Assembly (NCBI RefSeq): GCF_014655295.1
Contig: NZ_BNBI01000001.1
Location: 372,001-436,000, forward strand
DNA length: 64,000 nucleotides
Origin: Streptomyces fumanus
Lineage (GTDB): Bacteria > Actinomycetota > Actinomycetes > Streptomycetales > Streptomycetaceae
Direction: 5' to 3'
Below are positions 39,021 to 47,243 of the stretch, one piece after another. The position numbers and the translations under genes are program-made. The number at the start of each line of letters is the position of its first letter. Position 1 is the stretch's first letter. The notes under the pieces are model-generated. The model saw only the letters and a program-made list of their open reading frames with translations, searched no databases and had not been told where the DNA came from.

Positions 39021-39182
39021 TCAGTCGTCCTTCCGCTTGTAGCCCCGTAGCAGGAACCACGCGGTCAGCACGGAGCCCAGCACCATCACGACCAGGACGA
39101 CCCGGAGCAGATTGCCCGAGCCCGGCTGCTCGGCGGCGGTCACGGCCTCGGCGAGCCAGGCGGGGTGGGGGACGTGCTCCAT
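39021..39182 (-). CDS. 53-residue single-helix membrane protein, function unknown
   Basis: Reads MEHVPHPAWLAEAVTAAEQP, GSGNLLRVVLVVMVLGSVLT and AWFLLRGYKRKDD. One transmembrane helix with a basic C-terminus, like its neighbour at 38730, but without sequence similarity to it. The ATG at 39180-39182 has GGAG 8 bases upstream. Divergent from the M48 protease gene and upstream of the other mini-membrane gene by 126 bases. Confidence 0.75.
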   Translation of the reverse strand: MEHVPHPAWLAEAVTAAEQPGSGNLLRVVLVVMVLGSVLTAWFLLRGYKRKDD

Positions 39183-39315
39183 GGCGGACTCCTTCGCTGT
39201 ACTGCCCGTCCACGGTATCTCCGCCTAGGCTGGGCGGTGCTTCGGGGGCGCCAAGGACGGGACAAGACCCGCACAAGGGTTCACACAGGGCCATTCACCG
39301 CACATGGGGGAAGAC

Positions 39316-40527
39316 ATGTCCGACGGGCACGAGCACACCGGGCACGAGCAGGTGCCCAGCAGGCAGCGCAGGCGCTTCCCCGGAATCTCCTCGCGTGCGT
39401 ACGAGCATCCGGCCGACCGCAGCGCCCTGGTGGCCCTGCGCAAGCTGAGCGGTTTCGACACGGTGTTCAAGGCCCTCAGCGGCCTGCTGCCGGAGCGGAG
39501 CCTGCGGCTGCTGTTCCTGTCCGACTCGGTGCGCGTCTCGGACCGGCAGTTCGCGCACCTGAACGACATGCTGCGCGACGCCTGCTACATCCTGGACCTG
39601 GAGAAGGTCCCCCCGATGTACGTCAACCAGGACCCGCAGCCCAACGCGATGTGCATCGGCCTGGACGAGCCGATCATCGTCGTCACCACGGGACTGGTGG
39701 AGCTGCTCGACGAGGAGGAGATGCGGGCGGTCATCGGCCACGAGGTCGGGCACGCGCTGTCCGGGCACGCGGTCTACCGGACCGTCCTGCTCTTCCTGAC
39801 CTCGCTCGCCGTCCGGGTGGCCTGGATCCCGCTGGGCAATCTGGCGGTGATGGCGATCGTGACCGCGCTGCGCGAGTGGTTCCGCAAGTCGGAGCTGTCC
39901 GCCGACCGCGCGGGGCTGCTGGTCGGCCAGGACCTGCGGGCCTCCATGCGCGGCCTGATGAAGATCGCCGGCGGCAACCACCTGCACGAGATGAACGTGG
40001 ACGCCTTCCTGGAGCAGGCCGAGGAGTACGAGGCCGGCGGCGACCTGCGCGACTCCGTGCTGAAGATCCTCAACGTGCTGCCGCGCTCCCACCCCTTCAC
40101 CACCGTCCGGGCCGCCGAGCTGAAGAAGTGGCAGGCGTCCCGGGACTACCAGCGGATCATGGACGGGCACTACCCGCGGCGCGCGGAGGACAAGGACACC
40201 TCGGTCCGCGACTCCTTCCGCGAGTCCGCCGCCAGCTATGCCACGCAGGTGCGCGGCTCCAAGGACCCGCTGATGAAGCTGGTGAACGACATAGCGGGCG
40301 GGGCCGGGGACCTCGGGGACCGGGTGCGGCGCGGCTTCAGCGGGTTCACGGCCACCCAGCCGAGGCCGCCGAAGGACGCCGGAGGAACCGAGGGCCCCTC
40401 GACCGGACCGGACGGGACCGGCGGCGGCGACGGCACCACCGGCGGCGACGGGACCGGCGGCAGCAATGGGACCGGCGGTAGCAACGGGACCGGCGGTCCG
40501 GACGCGCCGCCGCCGCCGCGCGGCTGA
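39316..40527 (+). CDS. M48 family membrane metallopeptidase with Gly-rich tail
   Basis: A 403-residue zinc peptidase related to HtpX/Ste24. IGHEVGHALSGH near residue 143 is the HExxH zinc motif, and SELSADRAGLL near 198 gives the third ligand in ExxxD. Hydrophobic stretches flank it (TVLLFLTSLAVRVAWIPLG). The last about 60 residues are a Gly/Thr/Asn tail with GTGGSNGTGG repeats, encoded by an imperfect short tandem repeat near 40410-40500. The ATG at 39316 is preferred over 39304 because of the GGGGGA ribosome binding site before it. Role in membrane protein quality control is likely. It ends one base from the stop of the next, convergent gene. Confidence 0.85.
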   Translation: MSDGHEHTGHEQVPSRQRRRFPGISSRAYEHPADRSALVALRKLSGFDTVFKALSGLLPERSLRLLFLSDSVRVSDRQFAHLNDMLRDACYILDLEKVPPMYVNQDPQPNAMCIGLDEPIIVVTTGLVELLDEEEMRAVIGHEVGHALSGHAVYRTVLLFLTSLAVRVAWIPLGNLAVMAIVTALREWFRKSELSADRAGLLVGQDLRASMRGLMKIAGGNHLHEMNVDAFLEQAEEYEAGGDLRDSVLKILNVLPRSHPFTTVRAAELKKWQASRDYQRIMDGHYPRRAEDKDTSVRDSFRESAASYATQVRGSKDPLMKLVNDIAGGAGDLGDRVRRGFSGFTATQPRPPKDAGGTEGPSTGPDGTGGGDGTTGGDGTGGSNGTGGSNGTGGPDAPPPPRG

Positions 40528-40528
40528 C

Positions 40529-41599
40529 CTACACCTTCGGCTGCGCCCCCTCGGCCAGCGTGCCGCACAGCGCGGTCGCGCTGTCCTTGGCGTACGGGTC
40601 GGTGCCGGCCGGGCCGCCCGCCTTGGCGGTCTGGCCGGCCAGCAGCGGGCGCAGCGCGCTCGCGGAGTCCTCGGCGCAGGACAGCGGCCCGGCCTGTACG
40701 TAGGAGACGGTGAGCCGGGCCTGGTGCAGCCGCAGGTCGTCCCGGTCGAAGCGGAAGTGCAGCTCGCGCCGGACGGTGAACAGGGAGACCTCGGCCCGCT
40801 GGTCGCCGGTGGGCCGCAGCGGATAGACGAAGGTGTGGTCGGCGGTGACCTCCAGATGGGTGGCGTCGCTCTCCACGGCGTTCAGCGAGCCCCGGACGCG
40901 GACCTCGCTGTCGGCGGCCAGCTCGGTGCGGGACGGGTCGAAGCGGACCAGCCATCCGGTGGCCGCGTGCCGCCCGTCGGCGGCGGGCCGGTCGAAGCTC
41001 TCGTCGAACTGGTCGAGCTGGTCGGGATCGAGCAGGATCCGCACCGGGCGGACGGCTCCCCCGGTGAGCACCTCCGGGTCCAGGGCGGAGCGGACCACGT
41101 AGTTCTTCGCGGTGATCAGGGCGTTCATCACCTGCTCGTCCGAGAAGTGCGCAGTGCTGCGCGCGGACGGCAGCGGCACCCCCGCGGCGCCGGGGCGGAA
41201 CTGGGCGGCGGGGCTGTGCGCGTACAGGTCGGCGGGGTCGGCGGCGCCGGGCACCCGGCCCTGCGGCGCGAGCGGGACGACGGTCATCCGCAGCGGCTCG
41301 TCGGACTGCCGGGCGGCCGGGTTCTGGTACGGGTGGCGCACCCCCATGTAGATCGCGGTGCCGAAGGCGAGGGCGATCAGCACCACCAGGATCAGCGCCT
41401 GCCGGGACAGTCCCCGGTGCAGGGGCGCGCGGCGGCGTACGGCGGGCGCGTGCTCGGTGATGCGCTCGTCGGCGGAGAACTCCTGGAGCTGGGCAGCGCG
41501 GACGAACGACTCGTCGAAGACGACGGATCGGTACTCGTCCTCACCGCCTCCGGGGGCGCCCTCGGGTGTCCCCTCAGGCGGGTCTGAAGGCCCTCCCAT
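40529..41599 (-). CDS. Single-pass membrane protein with SVVFDESFVRAA motif, function unknown
   Basis: A 356-residue protein that I do not recognise by family. Residues 22-34 read YRSVVFDESFVRAA, a cytoplasmic motif shared with the adjacent gene. A transmembrane helix follows near 67-85 (ALILVVLIALAFGTAIYMG). The extracellular part of about 260 residues has Cys pairs (LSCAED and TALCGTL) and beta-rich segments (LHFRFDRDDLRLHQARLTVS). No enzyme motif is visible. The ATG is at 41597-41599. It lies between the M48 gene (convergent, one-base gap) and the paralogous-motif gene at 41712 (same strand, 112-base gap). Confidence 0.8.
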   Translation of the reverse strand: MGGPSDPPEGTPEGAPGGGEDEYRSVVFDESFVRAAQLQEFSADERITEHAPAVRRRAPLHRGLSRQALILVVLIALAFGTAIYMGVRHPYQNPAARQSDEPLRMTVVPLAPQGRVPGAADPADLYAHSPAAQFRPGAAGVPLPSARSTAHFSDEQVMNALITAKNYVVRSALDPEVLTGGAVRPVRILLDPDQLDQFDESFDRPAADGRHAATGWLVRFDPSRTELAADSEVRVRGSLNAVESDATHLEVTADHTFVYPLRPTGDQRAEVSLFTVRRELHFRFDRDDLRLHQARLTVSYVQAGPLSCAEDSASALRPLLAGQTAKAGGPAGTDPYAKDSATALCGTLAEGAQPKV

Positions 41600-41711
41600 G
41601 TCTTCAAGGGTAGGTCGCCCGGCGCCCGGATAAACGCGCTGGTACGCGTCAACTTCCGGCAGGTTCCCGGCCAGGCCGGAACGGGGCGGGAAAGTGGCCG
41701 CCCGGGGCCGT

Positions 41712-42284
41712 TCAGGGCGTGCGGGGAATCACCGGGACGGGGGGTCCGGAGTCGTCGGCGGAGGCGGAGGGGGCGGTCGTGCCGTCCCGCTCGGTGCCGC
41801 CCTGTTCGGGTCCGGTGGAGGCGGGCGGCGGGGCCTGCTCGCGGTCGGTGTCCGAGGAGGCGCCCCGGTAGACGGCGGCGAAGGCCAGCGCGACCATGCC
41901 GACGCCCATGACCAGGGCGAGCAGCCAGGCGACGGGGCGGTGCCAGCGGACCTGTCTGCCGTAGCCGCCGGGGGCGCCGTAGGGGCGGTCGAGCAGGTCG
42001 GCGTCCTCGTCGAGGTCGTCGTGGTCCGGGCCGCGGCCGTAGTCGCCGTACCCGTCGTCGTACCGGGGGCGGGCGCGGCGGGCCTCGGCCTCGGAGGCTT
42101 CCGCTCTGGCCTCGGCGGCGGCCAGCAGGCGCTCCACGGCGGTCGGCTCGTGCACCGGGGCGGCCCGGACGAAGTCCTCGTCGAAGACCACGGAGGCGAA
42201 CTCTTCGTCCGACACCCCGCGGTCGTGGTCGTCGTCGGGCTCCCAGCCGTCCGGGAACGGCGTGCCCCCCACGTCCTCCGGCAC
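41712..42284 (-). CDS. Membrane protein with SVVFDEDFVRAA motif, function unknown
   Basis: A 190-residue protein. It begins VPEDVGGTPFPDGWEPDDDH, then carries EEFASVVFDEDFVRAAPVHE and an acidic, Tyr/Asp-rich stretch. One transmembrane helix (WLLALVMGVGMVALAFAAVY) precedes a Ser/Thr/Pro/Gly-rich tail ending VIPRTP. The start is uncertain: GTG at 42282-42284 fits a leaderless transcript because TACTCT lies exactly six bases before it; ATG at 42311 is an alternative with no ribosome binding site. It shares the VVFDE motif with the next gene. Downstream of proA by about 86 bases on the same strand. Confidence 0.75.
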   Translation of the reverse strand: MPEDVGGTPFPDGWEPDDDHDRGVSDEEFASVVFDEDFVRAAPVHEPTAVERLLAAAEARAEASEAEARRARPRYDDGYGDYGRGPDHDDLDEDADLLDRPYGAPGGYGRQVRWHRPVAWLLALVMGVGMVALAFAAVYRGASSDTDREQAPPPASTGPEQGGTERDGTTAPSASADDSGPPVPVIPRTP

Positions 42285-42370
42285 GGATCCAGAGTAGACC
42301 TGGGGGGTCATTTTGGGCAGACGGTACGGAAATTCATCCGCTGGGTGAGACGGGGACGTGCCGGGCGGGC

Positions 42371-43657
42371 TCAGCGCCGTACGTGGCCGTCGCCGGTGAC
42401 GATGTACTTGGTGCTGGTCAGTTCCGGCAGGCCCATCGGGCCGCGGGCGTGCAGCTTCTGGGTGGAGATGCCGATCTCCGCGCCGAAGCCGAACTGGCCG
42501 CCGTCGGTGAACCGGGTGGAGGCGTTCACGGCGACGGTGGTGGAGTCGACCAACTGGGTGAAGCGGCGGGCGGCCTGCTGCGAGGTGGTGACGATGGCCT
42601 CGGTGTGGCCGGAGGTCCACAGCCGGATGTGCTCGACGGCCTTGTCGAGGGAGTCGACGACGGCGGCGGCGATGTCGTACGAGAGGTACTCGGTCTCCCA
42701 GTCCTCCGGGGTCGCCTCGACGACGGTCGCCCTGGTGTCCTTGGCGTACGCCAGCACCCGCTCGTCAGCGTGCACGGTGACCCCGGCGTCGGCGAGGGCG
42801 TCCAGGGCGCGGGGCAGGAAGTCGGCGGCGATGTCCTGGTGGACCAGGAGGGTCTCGGCGGCGTTGCACACGCCGACCCGCTGGGCCTTGGAGTTGATCA
42901 GGATGTCGACGGCCATGTCGAGGTCGGCGGCGGCGTCGACGTAGACGTGGCAGTTGCCGGTGCCGGTCTCGATGACGGGGACGGTGGACTCCTGGACGAC
43001 GGTGCTGATCAGGGAGGCGCCGCCGCGCGGGATGAGGACGTCGACCAGGCCGCGGGCGCGCATCAGCTCGCGGACGCTGTCGCGGTTCTCGCCGGGGACG
43101 AGCTGGACGGCGTCGGCGGGCAGACCGGCGCCGCCGACCGCGTCCCGGATCACCCGGACCAGCGCGGTGTTGGAGGCGTACGCCGAGGAGGAGCCGCGCA
43201 GCAGGACCGCGTTGCCGGACTTCAGGCAGAGGGCGGCGGCGTCCACGGTGACGTTGGGCCGGCCCTCGTAGATGATGCCGACCACGCCGAGCGGGACGCG
43301 GACCTGGCGCAGGTCGATGCCGTTGGGCAGGGTGTTGCCGCGGACCACCTCGCCGACCGGGTCGGGCAGGGCCACGACGTCCCGGACGTCGGAGGCGATG
43401 GCCCGCACCCGCTCCGGGGTGAGGGTCAGCCGGTCGATGATGGCCTCCGCGGTCCCGGCCTGGCGGGCCCTGGCCACGTCCTGGGCGTTGGCCTCGACGA
43501 TCTCGCTCGTACGGACCTCCAGCGCGTCGGCGACGGCGAGCAGCGCGTCGTCCTTCGCGGTCCGCGGCAGCGGCGCGAGGTCGGCGGCGGCGGCCTTGGC
43601 CCGGTAGGCGGCGCGGGTGACCGGGGACATCGAGTCGTACGGCGAGAGCGTGGTCAT
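42371..43657 (-). CDS. proA: Glutamate-5-semialdehyde dehydrogenase (gamma-glutamyl phosphate reductase)
   Basis: Second enzyme of proline biosynthesis, reducing gamma-glutamyl phosphate with NADPH. The 428 residues show [20 protein letters not shown], the Cys nucleophile in [16 protein letters not shown] near 275, [12 protein letters not shown], and the C-terminal [20 protein letters not shown]. The ATG at 43655-43657 gives the normal N-terminus ([13 protein letters not shown]), although no good ribosome binding site is seen; a later Met is possible. It is the third gene of proB - 166-residue protein - proA on the minus strand. The intervening gene is a conserved Streptomyces feature. Confidence 0.96.
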   Translation of the reverse strand: MTTLSPYDSMSPVTRAAYRAKAAAADLAPLPRTAKDDALLAVADALEVRTSEIVEANAQDVARARQAGTAEAIIDRLTLTPERVRAIASDVRDVVALPDPVGEVVRGNTLPNGIDLRQVRVPLGVVGIIYEGRPNVTVDAAALCLKSGNAVLLRGSSSAYASNTALVRVIRDAVGGAGLPADAVQLVPGENRDSVRELMRARGLVDVLIPRGGASLISTVVQESTVPVIETGTGNCHVYVDAAADLDMAVDILINSKAQRVGVCNAAETLLVHQDIAADFLPRALDALADAGVTVHADERVLAYAKDTRATVVEATPEDWETEYLSYDIAAAVVDSLDKAVEHIRLWTSGHTEAIVTTSQQAARRFTQLVDSTTVAVNASTRFTDGGQFGFGAEIGISTQKLHARGPMGLPELTSTKYIVTGDGHVRR

Positions 43658-43740
43658 GAGGGAAGGGTAGTGCGGCCCGGGGCGGGGTCCCGAGCGTGTT
43701 CCACACCCCGAGACGCCCGGCCGGCGGGTGGACCGGCGGG

Positions 43741-44241
43741 TCAGAACGGGTGGACGCCGACCGGGGTGGCCGGGGCGGGGCCGTAGCCGGCGGCGATGCG
43801 CTGGTGGTAGGTGGCGCGGTCGATGACCTCCAGGCCGACGATCTCCCAGGGCGGCAGCCCGGCGGTCTGGCGGTGCTCGCCCCACAGGCGCAGCGCGACG
43901 GCCGCGGCGTCGTGCAGGTCGCGGGCCTCCTCCCAGTACCGGATCTCGGCGTGGTCGTCGGCGTATCTGCTGGTCAGCAGGAAGGGGTGGTCGTGGGCGA
44001 GCTGCTCCAGGGCGCGCCGCACCTCGGTCAGCGGGGTCCGGGCGCCGGAGACGCTGAGGGTGACGTGCCACAGGCGGGGGGTGTCCCGGGGGTCCTCGGC
44101 GTGGTAGCGGCCTCCGGCGGAGACGCTGGTCAGGGCGCGCTCCTCGGCCGCGCGGGAGCCGGTACCGCCGCGCGAGGCGGTGCCGCCGCGGGGGCCGGTA
44201 CCACCGCGGGACGCCGCCGCCCCCGGACGCACTCGTCTCAC
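43741..44241 (-). CDS. Conserved hypothetical protein between proB and proA
   Basis: A 166-residue protein from GTG at 44239-44241. The N-terminal 40 residues are RGG-type repeats ([20 protein letters not shown]). The remaining domain has [40 protein letters not shown] and [20 protein letters not shown]. This looks like a small alpha/beta fold with a possible ferredoxin-like start; I do not recognise a family. A strong GAAGGAGG ribosome binding site lies 5 bases before the GTG, although the frame is open further up to MGGMSPHRW. It lies inside the proB-proA group and is probably cotranscribed, but a proline role is not implied by its sequence. Confidence 0.75.
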   Translation of the reverse strand: MRRVRPGAAASRGGTGPRGGTASRGGTGSRAAEERALTSVSAGGRYHAEDPRDTPRLWHVTLSVSGARTPLTEVRRALEQLAHDHPFLLTSRYADDHAEIRYWEEARDLHDAAAVALRLWGEHRQTAGLPPWEIVGLEVIDRATYHQRIAAGYGPAPATPVGVHPF

Positions 44242-44337
44242 GACGGCCTCCTTCTCGCACGCTGCCGGTCCCGGTGGTCGGCCGGGCTGGTCCTGGGAGA
44301 AAGTTGAGCAGGCCACAACGCGCCATGGGGCGGTTTT

Positions 44338-44372
44338 GCGGAACGTCCACCACCGGTGCGGGGACATTCCGC
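44338..44372 (-). terminator. Possible terminator after proB
   Basis: GCGGAACGTCC (44338-44348) and GGACATTCCGC (44362-44372) pair over 11 positions with one mismatch, starting 3 bases past the proB stop. There is no T-run. Partial termination here would set the ratio of proB to downstream genes. Confidence 0.5.
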
Positions 44373-44375
44373 CCA

Positions 44376-45503
44376 TTACGGGTGCAGGATCACCAGATCG
44401 TCCCTGTGTACGACCTCGCGTTCGTACGCGGGTCCGAGTTCGCGGGCCAGTTCCCGGGTGGAGCGGCCGATCAGTTGGGGGATCTCCTTGGCGTCGAAGG
44501 TGACCAGGCCGCGGGCGACCGCGCGCCCTCGGCCGTCCCGCAGTTCGACGGGGTCGCCGGCGCTGAACTCGCCCTCGACGGCGGCGATCCCGGCCGGCAG
44601 CAGGGACTTGCGGCGCTCGACCACGGCCCGGACCGCCCCGTCGTCCAGGGTGAGCGCGCCCTGCGGGGCGGAGGCGTGCTGGAGCCAGAGCAGGCGGTCG
44701 GCGGAGCGCTTGCCGGTGGGGTGGAACCAGGTGCCGGTGTCCTGGCCGGTGAGCGCGTCGGCGGCGTGCACCGCGCTGGTCAGCACCACCGGGATGCCGG
44801 CGGCGGCGGCGATCCGGGCCGCCTCGACCTTGGTGACCATGCCGCCGGTGCCGACGCCCGCCTTGCCGGCGCTGCCGATCTCGATGCCGGCGAGGTCGGC
44901 GGGGCCGCGCACCTCGGCGATCCGGGAGGTGCCGGGCCGGGCCGGGTCGCCGTCGTAGACGCCGTCCACGTCGGAGAGGAGGACCAGCAGGTCGGCGTGG
45001 ACGAGATGGGCGACGAGGGCGGCGAGCCGGTCGTTGTCGCCGAAGCGGATCTCGTCGGTGGCGACGGTGTCGTTCTCGTTGACGATCGGGAAGGCGCCCA
45101 TGGCGAGCAGCTTGTCCAGGGTGCGCGAGGCGTTGCGGTGGTGGGCGCGGCGGCTCATGTCGTCGGAGGTGAGCAGGACCTGGCCGACACGGACGCCGTA
45201 GCGGGCGAAGGAGGCGGTGTAGCGGGCGACCAGCAGGCCCTGGCCGACGCTGGCGGCGGCCTGCTGGCGGGCCAGGTCGCGGGGGCGGCGGCGCAGTCCG
45301 AGCGGGGCCAGTCCGGCGGCGATGGCGCCGGAGGAGACCAGGACGATCTCCCGCTCCCCGCCGCCGCGCACCTTGGCCAGCACGTCGACGAGGGCGTCCA
45401 CCCGGTCGGCGTCGAGGCCGCCGGCCGCCGTGGTCAGCGACGAGGAACCGACCTTGACGACGATCCTGCGGGCCTCGCCCACGGCCTGCCGCGTCCCTGC
45501 CAC
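44376..45503 (-). CDS. proB: Glutamate 5-kinase
   Basis: First enzyme of proline biosynthesis, phosphorylating glutamate; feedback-inhibited by proline in the family. The 375 residues begin [20 protein letters not shown], with the amino-acid kinase pattern [33 protein letters not shown] and [15 protein letters not shown], and end with a C-terminal PUA domain (about 280-375, [20 protein letters not shown]). The start is GTG at 45501-45503 behind GAGGGGAAG. The frame is open upstream but unlike ProB. It heads proB - 166-residue protein - proA, and is divergent from the pyruvyl transferase gene. Confidence 0.96.
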   Translation of the reverse strand: MAGTRQAVGEARRIVVKVGSSSLTTAAGGLDADRVDALVDVLAKVRGGGEREIVLVSSGAIAAGLAPLGLRRRPRDLARQQAAASVGQGLLVARYTASFARYGVRVGQVLLTSDDMSRRAHHRNASRTLDKLLAMGAFPIVNENDTVATDEIRFGDNDRLAALVAHLVHADLLVLLSDVDGVYDGDPARPGTSRIAEVRGPADLAGIEIGSAGKAGVGTGGMVTKVEAARIAAAAGIPVVLTSAVHAADALTGQDTGTWFHPTGKRSADRLLWLQHASAPQGALTLDDGAVRAVVERRKSLLPAGIAAVEGEFSAGDPVELRDGRGRAVARGLVTFDAKEIPQLIGRSTRELARELGPAYEREVVHRDDLVILHP

Positions 45504-45679
45504 CTGTGCTCTTCCCCTCGTCCGGTGCCCGTTGCGCAAATCTACGGGAACCCCGTCCCGCCCCGCGCGTCGATTCCACTCCCCGGACACCGCGCCCCCG
45601 CGGCATTTGCGGCGGCAACGCACGGCAGGAAAAGGCGGTTTCGGCGACCGGTAGAAATCAAAGGGCTGATAAACATATC

Positions 45680-47113
45680 GTGAACCCCGTGTCACCATCA
45701 GACTCCGCAGACCGCCGCGTGAAGCGCGTCCTCCTGCGTTCCGGGAAGAGCCCCTTCGATGTGATCCCGGTCGAGGAAGCCCTCCACCGGGACGTGATCG
45801 CCACCAACTCCGGCAACCTGATCTTCAGTGACGCCGCCCACAAGATCCTGGGGACCCCGACCACCGAGGTCGTCTCCAACGGCATCCGGACCGACGTCAA
45901 CGCCGCGGAGCGGATCAACGAGCAGTACGACGCCTTCGTGGTGCCGCTGGCGAACGCCTTCCGGCCGTCGTTCGAACAGCAGTTGAGGCGGCTGGCCCGG
46001 CTGATCAGGAAGCTGCGGATCCCGGTCGTGGTGGTGGGCGTCGGCGCGCAGACCGGCCTCGGCTACGACCCGTCGCGGCTGAAGCCGATCGAGTCGGCGG
46101 TGCGCGAGTTCGTCTCGGCGGTGCTCGACCGCAGCGCGTCCATCGGCGTGCGGGGCGAGTTCACCGAGAAGTACCTCAAGGACATGGGCTTCCGGGACGT
46201 CGAGGTGATCGGCTGCCCGTCGATGTTCATGTACGGCCCGGACCTGCGCGTCGAGAAGCGGGCCGCCGCGCTCACCGCCGGCTCCCGGATCGCGCTCAAC
46301 GGTTCGCACGCGGCCGTGCAGCGGCAGGGCCTGGACCAGGTGATCCGGCGCACCCACGAGCGCTACCCGAACATCCGCTTCATCGGCCAGAACCTCAGCG
46401 ACGCGCGGCAGTTGCACTGGCGGGACCTGACGGACCCGAACGCCAAGGTGACCGGGATACCCACCCACCCCGACCACCCGATGTACGCCGAGGGCAAGGT
46501 CCGGGTCTACATCGACCCCGTCGTCTGGATCGACGACCTGCGCGGCTTCGACTTCTCCTTCGGCTCGCGCATCCACGGCAACATCGCGGCGCTGCTGGCC
46601 GGGACGCCCGCGACCGTGCTCACCGGCGACTCGCGCACCCTGGAGCTGTGCCGGTACTTCGAGATACCGCACCAGCGCATCGACCGGATCCCCGAGGACC
46701 TCGACCCGGCGAAGCTGTACGAGGAGGCCGACTTCTCGGCGCTGACCGGCAACCACCGGGAGCGCTTCGACCGGTTCACCGCCTTCCTCGACAAGAACGG
46801 GCTGGAGAACACCTTCACCCACGGCGACGGCGGCGCCGCCTTCGAGAAGCGGCTGCGGTCGCTGACCTTCCCGGCGGGCATCCGCCCGTGGACCGACGCC
46901 GACCCCGCCGCGCTGGCCGGGCGGATCGGCTGGCTCTACGGCCGGATGGCCCAGCTCTCCTCGGACAACGCCGCGCTGAAGCGGGAACTGGCCCGGGTCA
47001 AGGCGGCCAAGGCGGCCTCCGGCGGCCCCGCGCCGTCGACGTCCTCGGTCTACCGCCGCGCCCGGCGCGTGGTGGGACGGCCGCTGCGCCGGGCGCTGCA
47101 GTCGGGCAAGTGA
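45680..47113 (+). CDS. Polysaccharide pyruvyl transferase family protein
   Basis: A 477-residue GT-B-like enzyme related to CsaB/WcaK, which ketalise sugars of secondary wall polymers with pyruvate. Features are SGNLIFSDAAHKILGT, VVVGVGAQTGLGYDPSRL, ASIGVRGEFTEKYLKDMG with FRDVEVIGCPSMFMYGP, and GFDFSFGSRIHGNIAALLAG near residue 290, the RxHG motif of the family. A C-terminal coiled-coil-like tail ends in an Arg-rich patch. Two GTG codons (45680 and 45689) are possible starts with only weak ribosome binding sites. It begins the envelope-polymer island and is followed 130 bases later by a TagF-like gene on the same strand. The acceptor sugar is not known. Confidence 0.82.
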   Translation: MNPVSPSDSADRRVKRVLLRSGKSPFDVIPVEEALHRDVIATNSGNLIFSDAAHKILGTPTTEVVSNGIRTDVNAAERINEQYDAFVVPLANAFRPSFEQQLRRLARLIRKLRIPVVVVGVGAQTGLGYDPSRLKPIESAVREFVSAVLDRSASIGVRGEFTEKYLKDMGFRDVEVIGCPSMFMYGPDLRVEKRAAALTAGSRIALNGSHAAVQRQGLDQVIRRTHERYPNIRFIGQNLSDARQLHWRDLTDPNAKVTGIPTHPDHPMYAEGKVRVYIDPVVWIDDLRGFDFSFGSRIHGNIAALLAGTPATVLTGDSRTLELCRYFEIPHQRIDRIPEDLDPAKLYEEADFSALTGNHRERFDRFTAFLDKNGLENTFTHGDGGAAFEKRLRSLTFPAGIRPWTDADPAALAGRIGWLYGRMAQLSSDNAALKRELARVKAAKAASGGPAPSTSSVYRRARRVVGRPLRRALQSGK

Positions 47114-47243
47114 CCCCGCCCGGCCCCGTCGGCGGGCCATAGCACGCACCGCGCACTCCAGGGCCGCAACACGCGCGTGTCGTCGGCAGGCCGGCGCCCG
47201 TTAACCCGGGCGCCCCTTCCGCGACGACCCTGGAGCGACCGCA

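Noticed and set aside
44241..44400. Longer start for the proB-proA spacer gene (MGGMSPHRW)
   Set aside because: It would overlap the proB end and terminator, and the GTG at 44241 has a far better ribosome binding site.
47115..47136. Weak hairpin CCCGCC/GGCGGG after the pyruvyl transferase
   Set aside because: Only 6 bp with a 10-base loop; too weak to call a terminator and the next gene is in the same direction.
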